From NCBI GenBank assembly GCA_011319805.1, contig SJRY01000260.1, positions 372,001 to 436,000 of the forward strand: 64,000 bases of DNA, read 5' to 3'. The notes under the pieces are model-generated. The model saw nothing but the letters and a program-made list of their open reading frames with translations, had not been told where the DNA came from and made no database searches. This document shows, one piece after another, positions 11,185-23,405 of the stretch; position 1 is the first letter of the stretch; the number at the start of each line of letters is the position of its first letter. This stretch comes from Macrocybe gigantea. Its lineage: Eukaryota > Basidiomycota > Agaricomycetes > Agaricales > Callistosporiaceae. A program made the translations under genes and the position numbers.

Positions 11185-12682
11185 ATGGCTCCTGTCGTGC
11201 ATACCACCTTACCCATCGAGGAGCCAACCCCTAGCAAGCAGGTACGTCCCCGACGCCATGACTCACCTGGAGCGCGCTGACTCCATAGCGCCTACCCATA
11301 GGCTGCCGCGTCACTTGCCGCCTTTACACTAGACACCCCTACCAAATCCACTTCCAAGCTCGTCGACGATGAGCGCCTTCCCGAATCACCCGCGTCTGTT
11401 GAGAATAACGAAGCACATGAGGACGACGAAGCCCGGATTCAAGGCCTTCGCAAGAAATTTGTAGGCGAGATTGATCTACCCGAATGTGCGTGTTTTCGGT
11501 GTCTCTACTAAGCCACCGTTCCAACCACCTCCCCATAGCCGAAGAGCCTCTCTTAAGGAGTCGAGACGGCGCTTCGTCCTGTTTCCTATCCAGTATCACG
11601 AGGCAAGTATTTCAACAAACCATCTTTCAAGTCTCTGACATGCCGTCATAGATCTGGCAAATGTACAAAAAGGCCGAAGCATCATTTTGGACTGCCGAAG
11701 AGATGGACCTTTCCAAGGATCTCCATGACTGGAGCAACCGCTTGAACGACAACGAGCGTCATTTCATTTCCCATGTTCTCGCTTTTTTCGCCGCCTCTGA
11801 TGGCATTGTCAACGAGAATCTTGTCGAGCGCTTCTCAAACGAGATCCAAGTCGCTGAAGCGCGTTGTTTCTACGGCTTCCAAATTATGATGGAGAACATC
11901 CACTCTGAGACATATTCTCTCTTGATCGACACCTATATCAAGATCCCGCCGAACGCGAATATCTTTTCGATGCCATCGAGACTATCCCCTGCATTAAGCT
12001 CAAGGCCGAATGGGCTCTCCGTTGGATCTCGGACAAGCACTCCACCTTTGCCGAACGCCTCGTCGCTTTCGCCGCCGTGGAAGGCATATTCTTTTCTGGC
12101 TCCTTCGCCTCTATCTTTTGGCTGAAGAAGCGTGGTTTGATGCCCGGTTTGACGTTTTCGAATGAGTTGATTAGCCGTGATGAGGGCATGCACACCGATT
12201 TCGCGTGTCTCCTTTTCAGCCACCTCAAGCGTCGCCCGCATCCTGACGTCGTCAACGCAATCATTACCCAGGCCGTTGCAATCGAACAGGAGTTTCTCAC
12301 TGGTATGCATTCCGCTTGATGGACATTTTTCGTTAGTCTTGAAGACTTTGTGTCCAGATGCTCTACCTGTGAAGCTGATTGGCATGAACTCTACGCTGAT
12401 GTGCCAATACATCGAGTTCGTAGCCGATCGTCTGCTTGTCGCGCTTGGCAACGAAAAGGTGTACAACTCGACTAATCCGTTCGACTTTATGGATATGATC
12501 TCGTTGCAAGGCAAGACGAACTTTTTCGAGAAGCGTGTGTCGGACTACAAGAAGGCAGGCGTCAGTTCGGGCGCTGTCGATACATCAGCACAAACATCAA
12601 AAGCATTGTAAGTCGTTTGTACCATCTTTCCTGGTTTGTCGTTGCTCATCGTTCTTGTACAGTGTGCTCGATGAAGATTTTT
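11185..12682 (+). CDS. RNR2: Ribonucleotide reductase small subunit (R2)
   Basis: Makes dNTPs with the large subunit; houses the di-iron/tyrosyl radical centre. Exons show [50 protein letters not shown] (metal-ligand region), [73 protein letters not shown] and [20 protein letters not shown]. The last exon ends FVLDEDF, the acidic tail that docks on the large subunit. Between DTYIK and the expected [16 protein letters not shown] the frame slips: one base appears missing near 11942. No intron explains it, and both flanks are highly conserved, so it is either an assembly error or a damaging mutation. Five or more short introns. Confidence 0.93.
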
Positions 12683-12905
12683 AAGTCCTCTGGAATTCAT
12701 TTCTATTTTATTTTATCTTCGTGCTATGAGAACCAGCACCGTCATCATCTGTACTAGACACATCTCCGCCATTGTATTTTTCTTTACAGGAATAATATTG
12801 CATTATTGTTGTTGCCCTTCAGGCTGTGGTTGGTTGCGACAAGTGGAGTGATGAAGCTGAAGGATGCAAGAACATAGAACTGGAGATGTCACGACTGGCA
12901 TGGAT

Positions 12906-13936
12906 TTAACGAAGGAAAGAATACAAATGAGTAGCCACAGATGTAGTACGAGAATGAAGCATTTTCATATGAATACAACGTTGGAACACGTGATTCGGTA
13001 CTCCGGATGGTGACCGTGTGGGACGGGACGACAGCGAATAGCCTGAGGTGGGATCGTGACTAGGATTTTCAAGCCGTTCATTGCTCCCGCGTCCAACCTC
13101 GCCATACCTCCAAACATTTCCAACCGCTGCAACGTATCCCACAACCGTGAGAAGCCCATCTTCAGCTAAGGCGAGGTGTGCCTGCTTTTCAGCTTGCGAT
13201 ACCGCCTTTCGGAGCTGTATTTCAGTGTGGAAATGGTCTTTGGATGACCTTTTGAGCTCAAGGACCGGGTCAACGCGACTGGACTTGATCTTCAGGTCAT
13301 CATCTAAATAGCATCGTCGTCTAACAAAATCGAGGATTCTGGTAGCCCGGGAAATCCGGAATTCTGCAACGGACATTTCCTTCCAATAGGGCTTAGGAGG
13401 AATCGGGGACGTCGTAGACCCTTCAACAGAACGCAAAAGAAGCGGGTCTGGGCTGCTAGACTGAAAAATGTTTAAGTGATTGAATGTAAGCCTATCCAAC
13501 ACAAAACATGACTCGTCATTTCTCCATGGCCAGACGTGGTAGGAGAATCATAACCATCATCAAAGTCATCGTCTCCATCGGTATCAACGTCCCCCTCGTC
13601 AATACCATCATCCACTTCAACCGTGATTTGTAATTGTGGGACAAAGAATGTCGCCACTTTCCCTTCCACTTGAGTCATTTGATCGCGAAGAATCAGACCA
13701 AAAAAACCGTACCAAGGTGGTTCATTTGCTTTATTGGTGGCGTAGTCCAACGTCAACGTATACAAGAGGTCGGAATCGGAGAGATTGTAACGGTTCATCG
13801 CTAGTGCACGAAGTAAGCGCGTTAAGATTGCAAGCTGCTGCCACTCAAGTTCAATGTTGCTCGACGACGACGACAACGATGTCGATAGTTTATACCATGC
13901 CTCCAAATGTACGTACTGATCATCTCTCTGATTCAT
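12906..13936 (-). CDS. Hypothetical basidiomycete protein, possible nuclease-like fold
   Basis: Two minus-strand exons. Exon 1 (from 13936) starts MNQRDDQYVHLEAWYKL, includes PPWYGFFGLILRDQMTQVEG and a very acidic run (GDVDTDGDDDFDDGYD). Exon 2, after an intron near 13445-13510, has KPYWKEMSVAEFRISRATRI, RVDPVLELKRSS, a helix rich in Gln/Ala, and VVGYVAAVGNVWRYGEVGRG. The D-P-x-LELK followed by a helix weakly resembles the core of PD-(D/E)xK nucleases, but this is inference and no function is assigned. A truncated copy of the VGYVAA region lies at 8.5 kb. Confidence 0.55.
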
Positions 13937-14236
13937 CGCTTGATCTTTGGATTAGTCTACGTGGCAGTCGAAACAGAAGTCAGAGCGTCCGTATCGTCCT
14001 GCCAGATACGGGGGACTTCCAAGTGATTGGAAGACCAAGAACCATCATTTTTTTCTATGGCTGTGACGCACCAAATTCTCCAGAATTACATTTCGAGTGT
14101 GGGCATGCCACGGGTCCGCGATGATGATGCCATCGGGATTGTCACCTCTGCGCTGTTCTACATGGAACAAGATGTGGGATTCGACCATCTCAACGCTGTT
14201 GTAGGCAAGGTGGACACAGAAGCTGCAGAAAAGGGA

Positions 14237-14406
14237 AGAGTCGTGCAGAGAGAAGAAGGGGCCATGTTGGATTTGGTGGTAATCGGCTGTTCTGGCATTG
14301 CCCAACACCCGAACAGTTGGCGCGGCTGGTGGAGATCTTTGGAGAGGAGCCACGGTGGTTTGAGGATTTTTTTACGAAGGAGTTTGACATTGAGCTGCTG
14401 GACTAG
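14237..14406 (+). pseudogene. C-terminal remnant of the hypothetical family (copy B)
   Basis: Plus-strand segment homologous to 8258-8423. It reads CWIWW followed by an in-frame TAA; in a shifted frame it continues PTPEQLARLVEIFGEEPRWF and FTKEFDIELLD to TAG at 14404-14406. Relative to copy A it carries one extra base plus the stop, so as read it is broken. Upstream plus-strand exons could not be identified with confidence. Confidence 0.45.
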
Positions 14407-14518
14407 GTTTGATCATTATCGTTTCTATAATCCAAATGCATCACTACATCCTCTGACATTCCCACGCATCATTATTCCAATTCCTGTCTTCCTCAACGTT
14501 ACTGATGCTTCCAACAGC

Positions 14519-17500
14519 ATGACCCACAACAAACGGCGCGTATCCTATGTCATCCCCCCGCCGACAGAGCCCATCCCGCGCCTCCGCTTCCCGCCACCGG
14601 GCGTCGTCCGAGTCGGTGCAATCACGCCCAACATCATACCGCACAGCCTCTAGCACGGGACCATTCACCACCGCGCACTGCGTCGGGTTCGAATCCCCGC
14701 CATCGCCTCGGCATCTCGTCCCTCGCGCTGGATACTTCCACGCAGTTGACCAGCCGACCTTCGCCAGAAGGGATCTTATACACCGGTGGACGGGATGGAA
14801 TGATCATTGCGTGGGACTTGGGGATGCCGATGAAGAAGCGCAAGCTGAAGCTGGAACGCGACGCGATTGAAGGGCGCAGAAGCGCGAGTGGAAGATGGGA
14901 GATGCTCACGGGCTGGATGGAGGACGGTGAGGACGAGGACAACGACTTCGATGACGACAAGTTTCACAGCGACGGCGACATCCTGGGAGAGGTCACCCAC
15001 TCAAAAAAACGACGTCGGAAGAGCGTGCATTCCCTTCCATACGAGAGCCAGTGGGAAATTGACATGACTACGTTCAAGCAGGGACGGCAAGTACCGAGGC
15101 TTCGCGACGTTGTCACCAATTGACCATCTTGCAGCAAAGCCAATTTCGCGAAAGCGTTCAGGCTAACGATGACTGGGTGAATGACATCTTGCTGTGCAAC
15201 CATAACCAGACTGGTGAATTTTATATTCTATCGAGTCGAATCTGTGTTGGAAATAAAAAACGCTTTCTGCAGTCATTTCTGCTTCTTCTGACGGCACTGT
15301 GAAAGCGTGGAATCCACATTCCTCAGAGCAAGAGGATCCGACGATCGTTGGCACACACAATGACTATGTGCGGTGTCTTGCACATGCGTAAGCCCGTTGC
15401 CTGCTCGAAAATGAGCAAACCGTCCAATATCAAAGTCCTTATGCCCAGCCGCGATCACAATTGGGTGGCTTCAGGCTCGTTCGACCGCAAGATCAAACTT
15501 TGGGACCTCACCCGTGAACATCAACGCGACCCGTTGGTTACGCTCACCCCTCCAGATGCTGCCGGTCCAAAATCGTCAGTATACGCTCTCGCTGCGGATC
15601 CCTTTGGCAGGACGATTGCCTCTGGCTCTCCTGAGCGCGTGGTACGTCTATGGGATCCCAGGACCGGCAGGCGGATAGGTTAGCCATCATCAGTATCTCA
15701 AATGGTCTCATTTGTTGAGGCTCATGACGTGCAGGCAAACTCGTGGGTCATACAGACAACATTCGTGCTCTGTTGATTTCGGAGGATTCTCGATATGTCA
15801 GTTCGACCTTCTAGCTTGATATTAGCCAAGGCTCATGACCTCAACAGCTTTTAACAGGTTCGGCAGATGGTGCGCCTTTTTTCTCACCAGAGTTTGGATC
15901 GTCTCTGACTGACCCCAGCTTCTATCAAGCTCTGGTCGCTTTCAACCCAGCGCTGCCTGCACACCTTTACGCACCATACCGATTCCGTATGGTCACTGTT
16001 CTCGTCTCATCCTTCTTTGCAGTCATTTTATTCTGGGGATCGCTCTGGCTTGGTTTGCAGAGTTGATGTAGAAAACTGCTCTGACCTTTCCGAAGGAGAA
16101 TGCATTGTCCTATGCCACGATACGGACCATGGAACAACACCGACTCCATTGGATGGGATTAACAAGATGGTCGTCATGGATGACCGTCTTCTCTGGACAG
16201 CATCTAGTCGCTCGAGCATCAAGCGATGGGTCGTGCCCCTCAATCGATCGGCCAGACCTTCACCCAACGACATACTGGAGAACAAGCAGAGGCCAAGAAC
16301 GGAGTCTCCTGTGTCATTCCTACGCAGCGACAGAGGAGAAATCCATTTCGACGGAAATAACAGGTATTCTACAGGACACGGATCGAAGCCTTCACTGTCG
16401 GCTTCGATTAGTTCTCTCTCATCAAGCCGCGCCCCGTCGCGCGCCGAGGGCGATGTTGGTGGCAGTATTCGCAGCGCCGATGCTGATACCATGCTCAACG
16501 GTGTACCTTTTCGCAGCCTTGTACGGTTAATGTCACCCGATGAGCCTTTTATGCCCTACCTACTTTCTGCCAAGACAAGAGATGTGGAAGTTGCAACTAT
16601 CTATTCCGCCGCTTCGGTCATGTCTGCCCCACGCAAATCAGCACCCAATTCGCCCACCTCACCACCATTCAACCGCACCAACATCACCACAAATCCCATG
16701 CGTAGTGCTCGAACAGATGATACCACTGTCCCGCAACGCACCGCCCGACTTGAATACGAGGAGCGCGAGTTGGCGGCCAGTGCGATGCCTCTGTGCGACG
16801 AACCGGACAATACGATTGAGGGTGACGAAGGTCTCATCAGGTCCATCATGCTGAACGATAGGATGCACGCTCTGACCATTGACACTCTGGGACAAGTTTG
16901 TGTATGGGACATTGTTCGCGGACGGTGTCTTGGCAAGTTTTCGTGTGAAGATGTCGCTGCTGCCGCCTCTGTAGCTAGCAGAGGAAGTGCAGGTGGCAGC
17001 ATGAACGGCAGCAGCCGAGGGGCGGAAACTGTTGGTAGTGACAATGCGGACCGCGTTCTTGGACCGCGTGAGGCGCTCGAGGTTGTAAGAGAGAGAATCG
17101 AGGGCGAGGCCGTCGTCATGCCTTGGTCGTTCGTCGACACAAAGATCGGATTGTTGACGGTTCATGTCTCGGAAAAGTGTTTTGAAGCCGAAATATACGC
17201 TGATGAGGTTGGTTATGGCCAGGACAAGAGGTTTACAGAAGAGTCCAAACGTGAGTCCTTTTTTTCACTTTTTGCTGCGTAGCGTTCTTACCTTCGTTTG
17301 ACCGCAAGTCAATGTTGGCAAGTGGGTTCTGCGAAACCTGTTCCTGAGCTTCATTCGTGAGGAGCAGCATTCGCGGCGAAGCATTGATCATGGCATGCCC
17401 ACTGATGGCATTTTGGGTCCAAGCCTCGGACGGCAAGCATCAGTGCCTACGGCGCCCTTAGAACAACCGAAGGTCCAGGCACCTAGCAGTGTCGAAAAGT

Positions 17501-18860
17501 CTGACTCGTCAAGCCCGCCATCGCAGCGGCCAAGATCTAACAGCACTATCGTATATTCCGCAAACTTGGTTCCGGCGTTACCTCCCGGCATCTCTCCGAC
17601 AATTCACGCCTCTCCACTGCTGACGCCGATGATTCCACTGGTCAATGTGGCAATGGATCTCCACTCCACCCCAACCATGAACAACGATGCTGCGCCACTT
17701 CCCAGTTCGCAACGTTTACGATCCGCCACAACAGACGGAACCGGGGCGGCTGCGAGTAAGGATGCAGAGTACTTTGCCTCGGAGTCCGGCACGACGCGGA
17801 CGCGGCAGCCTTCTTTGCCTGGGCATGTTCCATCCACGGCTGTTGCAGACGATTTTAGCAGCTGGGGTGTCACCGCGGCAAAAGGAGATGCCACCGCACC
17901 GAGCACACCTGGGGCCATAGGTGGTGGCGGTCTAATGGGTCGATTGCGGAATTTTGGAAGGGTGACAAGCAAACGACCTTCTAGCGAGGTTACGGGATCC
18001 CCTATCTTGGGCTTGAATGCCTCTGCAGCCGTATCTGATGCGGTTGGAGCTTCGGAGGAGTCATGCACGTCCGAACCAGAGCAATCAGTCTCAGAAAAAT
18101 TCCCCAATCACGAAATTCTCTCCGGTCCACTCAGTCCTCCTCCGTCAAATGAGTCCCCAAACTATACCTTTGCATCTGACCTCACTCTGCTGATATCCGA
18201 GGAAGCCACGCCACCGACGTATCGTGCAATATATAGGGGCACTATCTCGAGCACCAAATATGATATTTCTGTGCTGGAGCGCGTCATTCCGACGTGGTTG
18301 ATGGAATATCTCTTGTTGAACAAGGTGCCGGCGAGCCATGCTCCTGTAAAGATCAGCTTTGTGCTCTTGCCTTGGCCGGCCAAGGATCCGGAACAACAGC
18401 TACCGGAACTTTTGAATACGTACGTTGTTCAGCTATTTTCCATGGATTATCATTTTACCTAATATATACTCTACTTGTAGCTCCCAGTCGAAACTCACTG
18501 CTAGTAGATACCTCAGGGTTCGGAGACTGGCCATTCACGTTCGTATATTCTTTCTGCATTGTCAGCGATATTGGAAATGAAGCTGAACTTGCGCCATGCT
18601 CACAGGTTCAGGAGAAACTGGATAAGATCTCGAAACCTACTCCTTCATTGTCGCCCCGCTCGTCGCTAGAAGATAGCGAGGACAAGGATCAAGCTACCCC
18701 TGCACGAGCTGCGGAAGACGTTTACGAGGTACTCTGCAATGATGTTGTCCTTCCTCTTGGCATGACTCTGGCAGCTGTGCGGCAATACGTCTGGAAGCAA
18801 TCATCAGAGTTGACGATGCATTATCGTCGCAGAATTCCATCTGGCACGTTACCTTCGTGA
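14519..18860 (+). CDS. WDR48: WDR48/UAF1-like WD40 scaffold of ubiquitin proteases
   Basis: Homologues (UAF1; Bun107 in fission yeast) bind and activate ubiquitin-specific proteases. Seen in order: [17 protein letters not shown], the first WD unit [17 protein letters not shown] with a long acidic insert, [69 protein letters not shown] and [20 protein letters not shown]. These are followed by the repeat ending [11 protein letters not shown] and [17 protein letters not shown], a large exon (16017-17282) with a low-complexity Ser/Thr-rich insert, and [19 protein letters not shown]. The C-terminal DUF3337 region includes [39 protein letters not shown] and [15 protein letters not shown]. The 5' end (14600-14680) needs a tiny 36-nt intron or has a frameshift. 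About ten introns. Confidence 0.9.
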
Positions 18861-18983
18861 GCACTACTGTGATTTCTCTAGAATTTTTTTCTCTACCCCA
18901 CACATGGTTCCTGTATGTATACTAGGGTTCATATATAAAGCCTCTCTGACCTAAACTTGGAAATTTCCTGTTCTTTAAGTGTC

Positions 18984-19627
18984 ATGCACAGGACGGTGCA
19001 GGAACATGGCGTATTGAGTCAGCTGGGTTGGCTGTTACCGACGCCACTAGCTCACACCATTTCTAAATTTCGCGGGGACAAGATGGACGCTGAAAAGGCA
19101 GCGTCGAACGAGGCCAAACGGAACGATGCTAGTGATGATGATGTCAAACGCGTTATAGAGAAAGTCATACCCATGCATGGGTTTAGCGGCCTACAAGCCA
19201 CCTCGGTTAACGCTATAAACCTCCTTCATCCGCCGAAGCCGCTGAAATCCGGGCAACGAGACTCGCGGCCACCGGATCAAGTGAAAGCAATACAACTCCT
19301 GATGGACGTGCGGTGTCAAGGCTTTTAACTTACCGTTTTTGCGTCGGTGATGGAGTCAAGATCAGAAGAAGAGCGGACATCGAGAACGCGCTCGCGCGGC
19401 TGAAGGAGCAGAAGGACAATAGGAAAGAGGCGGAGGCGGGGCATGCTGCGAAGATCCGGCAGTTGAAGGAGCGAGACAAAGAGCGACCCTGCCTGCGGGG
19501 GAGCGGCGGTGAAATTGCTGGTTGGTGACGAGAGATGAACATCGCTCGCAGAGAAACTGCTCGAAAACAAGGCGCGGCTCGGGGGACTTTGGATGGACGT
19601 TGACAACGTTGAAGACTTGGTACGATG
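18984..19627 (+). CDS. Possible small coiled-coil gene or 3' continuation
   Basis: Not recognised. Open plus-strand segments: RGDKMDAEKAASNEAKRNDA with DDDVKRVIEKVIPMHGFSGL, then SAEAAEIRATRLAATGSS running into VGDGVKIRRRADIENALARL and a Lys/Glu-rich helix to about 19520, then KLLENKARLGGLWMDVDNVE. The pieces are in different frames and the required introns are not clear. Could be a small helical protein, a decayed gene, or spliced to the WDR48 transcript. Confidence 0.25.
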
Positions 19628-20105
19628 ATCCAACAAAGAGCATATAGCCAAGGAGCCTTGCACATATCAGCATCGAAGGGCCGTGGGTTGGAGGGCCAAT
19701 ACCGAGTGCATGTCTTTTCATATCCAAACAGGCGACGTACACATTCGAACTGGACCTCCACCACAAAAGCCTTCCTACCCGAAGAAAGTTGTGCATTGCG
19801 TGAAGCACTACAACAAGAAAGGGCATGCCACGGTTGATCACACTCCCTGAGGTGGCCTGTTTGTCACTTATTCTTCCTACTGAACCGATCTTACTCTCCA
19901 TCTCTTTTCTCGTGCAGGCTTCTCTTCCTTTCGCTCTTGTTGATTTCTATCCTTACCTCTACACTCACTGTCTTTACTACGTTCTGGAATGAAAAACAAT
20001 GGCGTTTTATGTCTGTTCATTCCGAAGTTTGATTTCTCAAATTCTCAAATCGTCAAACAGGATATGGATTCGCGAACGTCTAACAAATTCTGTCTTGTAT
20101 CGTCC
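19628..20105. other. Intergenic 3' flank
   Basis: Between convergent transcription units; pyrimidine-rich, no gene recognised. Confidence 0.4.
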
Positions 20106-21889
20106 TCAACTTGACTTATCTTCTTTTCTCCCATCTTTCTCTCTCGCATCGTCTTCCTGCTCGTAATTCTCGACTTTGATGTCGTTCAAGCCAAGTTCCT
20201 CGTTCTGCTCCCATGTCCTGTCATACAACTCCATCGTCATGTTCGGGTCAGGATCGGGGGCGTATAGATTTTGAAGGTACGAGTTCGCGAGAGGATCGTC
20301 GAGGATGACAGTGAACGGCACGTCTACATTTTTCACCTGCTCAGAATGTAAGTGACCATGGCACGGGTGCGAATGGCAGTATGATGGACTTCTTGTAGCT
20401 TCTTCAGAAAGTTTTCAAACGATTCCTTGTCTTCTGGGGAAGAACTATCACCTGCGATCGCTTTATCGGCAAGCTGCTCGTACACCTGGTCGAGGATACC
20501 CTCCAATGTCGTGAAGCGACCACCAAGGGTACCGTGCGTCAAGACCAAGTTAATTTCGGGTATGCTCAATCCCGCCGTTTCGCTCTGCGTCGTTTCGATC
20601 AGGAAAAAAAAGCGCAATCGTCACTGAACGCGACTGTAACGGTACCTTGAGAATATCTCGACTCAAATCCTCGCGATCTTGCACCTTGAGCGTTATCCGT
20701 TTGCCCTTTTCAGAGATAGCCGCGCCCGACTTGACCTCGTTGTCTCTGTATCCACAGTGTTCACAATTCGTCGACATGATTAGAATGTCCTAGTGAAAAA
20801 CGGTGAGTTCAATTCCAAAACCGAATCGTAGCAAAGTACTCGCCTTGAAGTAAGGGATGACGACTTTCTTCATGAGGGTGTTGACAGCGTGCCCGCAACT
20901 CGAACACCGCCCAGGGAAGACGAACACTTCGTCGTCAGAGATTTCCTGCGGAGTTAACGACTGGACGTCAGAGGCAGTCATATTGGTCTGTTGGACGGTC
21001 ATGGACTGGGCATCCTGTTTCTGCTGCTCCTCGGACACGAGGCCCAAAGCGACGTTCTGGTCAAACGTCCTGTTGTACATCTTCATGCTCCACTTGGGAT
21101 CGGACATGCTTCCTATAAACTCGATCCAGGAATTGCCAGCCGGGTCGTCTAGTTTGACCGTGAAGGGCGGCATAGGCACGTCCTTCCGGTGGGCGACCAT
21201 CTTGTCAACCTGCACATCTTCGTCCTCGTCAGGCACGATGAGTCGAAGTTTATCGAGAAGAGTTTGGATCTTGCTGTACCCCTCCTCGTCCTGGACTCTC
21301 CGAAGCGGTTGATCCATGCCAAGATCAGAAATCATGTCCCTGATCAGACCTTCCACCGTCGTGAGCTGCCCCCGTGCCGTCGCCGGTAACGTGAGCTGGT
21401 ATTCCGGTATGGTAATCTCACAAGTCGATGATCTGACTATTTGTCGATTCAGATCCGACCTGTCGAAAATTTTAGCGACATATTGCGTCCCTTCAGCTGG
21501 AACGAGTCAAGAAGTTGCACAAGGCAAAGAGAGGCATACGTACGTTGAATGGTCCCCGCCGATTGAATCTCGTTATTTGTTGCTCCACAGTGCTCGCATC
21601 GAAACGACATTACGATGACTTCACGAAAGTATGGTATTGAGGTTAACATCAGTCTTGTAACACCCTATATCATAATAAACGTCGGTGCTGCTTACGACAA
21701 GAACATATCTTTTCAAGACCGGCTGACCTGTTCTCCGCATTTCATGCAGAGCGACTCGACTTCCTGTACGGGCTTTTCCTCCGCCTCGGCGCTGTCCGTG
21801 ACAACCTGTTTCTCTTCTGTTTCCTTCGTCTTTTCTACAAGCGAGCCAATTGTTGGGAACAGTTCGGGCTTTCCTGTTGACTCGGACAT
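20106..21889 (-). CDS. ZPR1: ZPR1 zinc-finger protein
   Basis: Conserved eukaryotic protein that binds eEF1A and takes part in its folding and in nuclear functions. It has two C4 zinc fingers, each followed by a ZPR1 beta-helical domain. Minus-strand order: [29 protein letters not shown] and [16 protein letters not shown] (finger 1), [48 protein letters not shown], a Gln-rich linker, [17 protein letters not shown] and [20 protein letters not shown] (finger 2), [46 protein letters not shown] and an acidic tail ending KEDKSS. All eight Cys are present. Several short introns. Confidence 0.95.
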
Positions 21890-22311
21890 GTTCTGCTGTT
21901 GAACTTTCTGAATGAGTGGCGATGATCTTATCTCTCAACGAAATTTCCGATGATGTAATCATATATGTCACGTGTGATTCATTGAGGACGTTCTGGCGAG
22001 TTCGACTCCTCATTATTTTGATCTTGCCTCACGCTTCCGTTTCATGGACAAGTCAATGTTGCAAATGTACTACATGTGCGACATTTTTATTCATTCATAG
22101 GTCAGGCCGCACTGCGAACGCTTGCCTCTCCGGTTGGCCGCTTCCTCCGAGATGTTCGAGAAACCAGTTCTCGCAGAAGCATCCGCGAACGGGCTTTGGA
22201 CCATTCGCAAGGATGCACAGGAGTAGGTAATATGAAAAAAAAAAACGAAAAGGCCGCAAGGAAGTCTCACAAAACGAGCGATATGACAGCAAGGAAAGCA
22301 ACGATCACTGC
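21890..22311. other. Intergenic, no gene seen
   Basis: Upstream of ZPR1 and downstream of the PL14 gene; no RNA gene or repeat seen. Confidence 0.4.
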
Positions 22312-23405
22312 TCAAAACGTTGACATGATTCCGACGGAGAAGTCGGAGAAGTAGACGTCCTGATCTCTTGGGGTCGCCCAATCCGGGACGAGCCTGATGC
22401 CAATTGATTCATATGTCGATAGCTTCAATGACTTTGCTGGAATGCTCACCTCCGAAGAAACTCTGCATCTGGATGCCACGAATCCTGCCTTCCTCCTTTT
22501 CTACAATGACAAGCCCGTCCACTTTAATGACGCTCCCACCTCCGACGAAGAGCTCCAGCTCTCCGTCGGCCTCTCCCGCCGTGTTCAGCTTCACTCGCTG
22601 AGACACGGTCGTCCATTCCCCAGGCACGAAATGGAAGGACCCACGACTTATAGAAGTACCATACGTGGGGTTGCAGTCCGAGTTGGGCATGCTACAGAGC
22701 TTTTTGTTCGCGTCATCCTCGGGGAGATACGTGTACAGTTCTCCGGCCCCATTTGGACGCCACATCAAGCGCACTGAGAAGCAAGCCGGGTCTCGACGAC
22801 CACCAGAACACGAAATAGCCACATTACCGTCGTTTCCACCGTCTGCAAACCCAGGATCAGCTCGAGCCCGCCTTTTGACGAGTCGAAGTGACGAGTCGAA
22901 AGCGCTCACAAAGGCCGGGCAGTTTTCCTCCTTTAACGAAATCGAATCCTTCGGGGAAATAGACAGAGTAACCAAAAGTGGCTTCCTTCGCGGTTGACAA
23001 GTCCACGGAGGCGGGTCCAGGTGCATAGAAGGAAACTCCTCCTTGTGGACTCGCACTAGGCTTGTAGGAGCCTTTGGGATAGTGCGCCTTCAGCGCCAAT
23101 TTCCCATCTGGGGATTTGGTATAACTGTATGGTTGGGACGATTTGTGGTGAGGGCGGAGAGTCGCGTCGCTCAGTGGCAGCGCACCCAGGGCGGAAGGAT
23201 AAGTCGTCCAGCTCTTCAAGACGTGGCTTATCGGGAAAAGAGAAGATGGGAGACCACTCGCTCGACGCTCGATGACAGAGTTGCCCTCTTGCATTGGAAC
23301 AGCCAGGCTGTTGCGACGATACTTGATCGGCGCAGCTACCACCATGGACGCACAGCAAGCGAAGATAGCGAAGAGTTGCATTACACGAAAGAATGACTGT
23401 TGCAT
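22312..23405 (-). CDS. PL14 polysaccharide lyase (glucuronan/alginate lyase-like), secreted
   Basis: Family PL14 enzymes cleave uronic-acid polymers by beta-elimination; fungal members are glucuronan lyases. The protein starts MQQSFFRVMQLFAIFACC with a signal peptide ending AAP, then LPSSLFPISHVLKSWTTYP, PDGKLALKAHYPKGSYKPSA, FGYSVYFPEGFDFVKGGKLP. After an intron come GNDGNVAISCSGGRRDPACF and SVRLMWRPNGAGELYTYLP. Then GTSISRGSFHFVPGEWTTVS, KVDGLVIVEKEEGRIRGIQM and QSFFGG. The last small exon encodes DQDVYFSDFSVGIMSTF before TGA at 22312. The FFGG...P-DQ-VYF-DFS pattern is typical of fungal PL14. Three exons or more. Confidence 0.85.

Noticed and set aside
14680..14705. B-box/T-arm-like GGTTCGAATCC
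   Set aside because: No cloverleaf can be built around it and it lies in WDR48 coding sequence.
16601..17165. Two long minus-strand ORFs
   Set aside because: Shadows of the large WDR48 exon.
17195..17215. CTGATGAG resembling a hammerhead core
   Set aside because: No GAAA or pairing arms at the right distance; it is WDR48 coding sequence.
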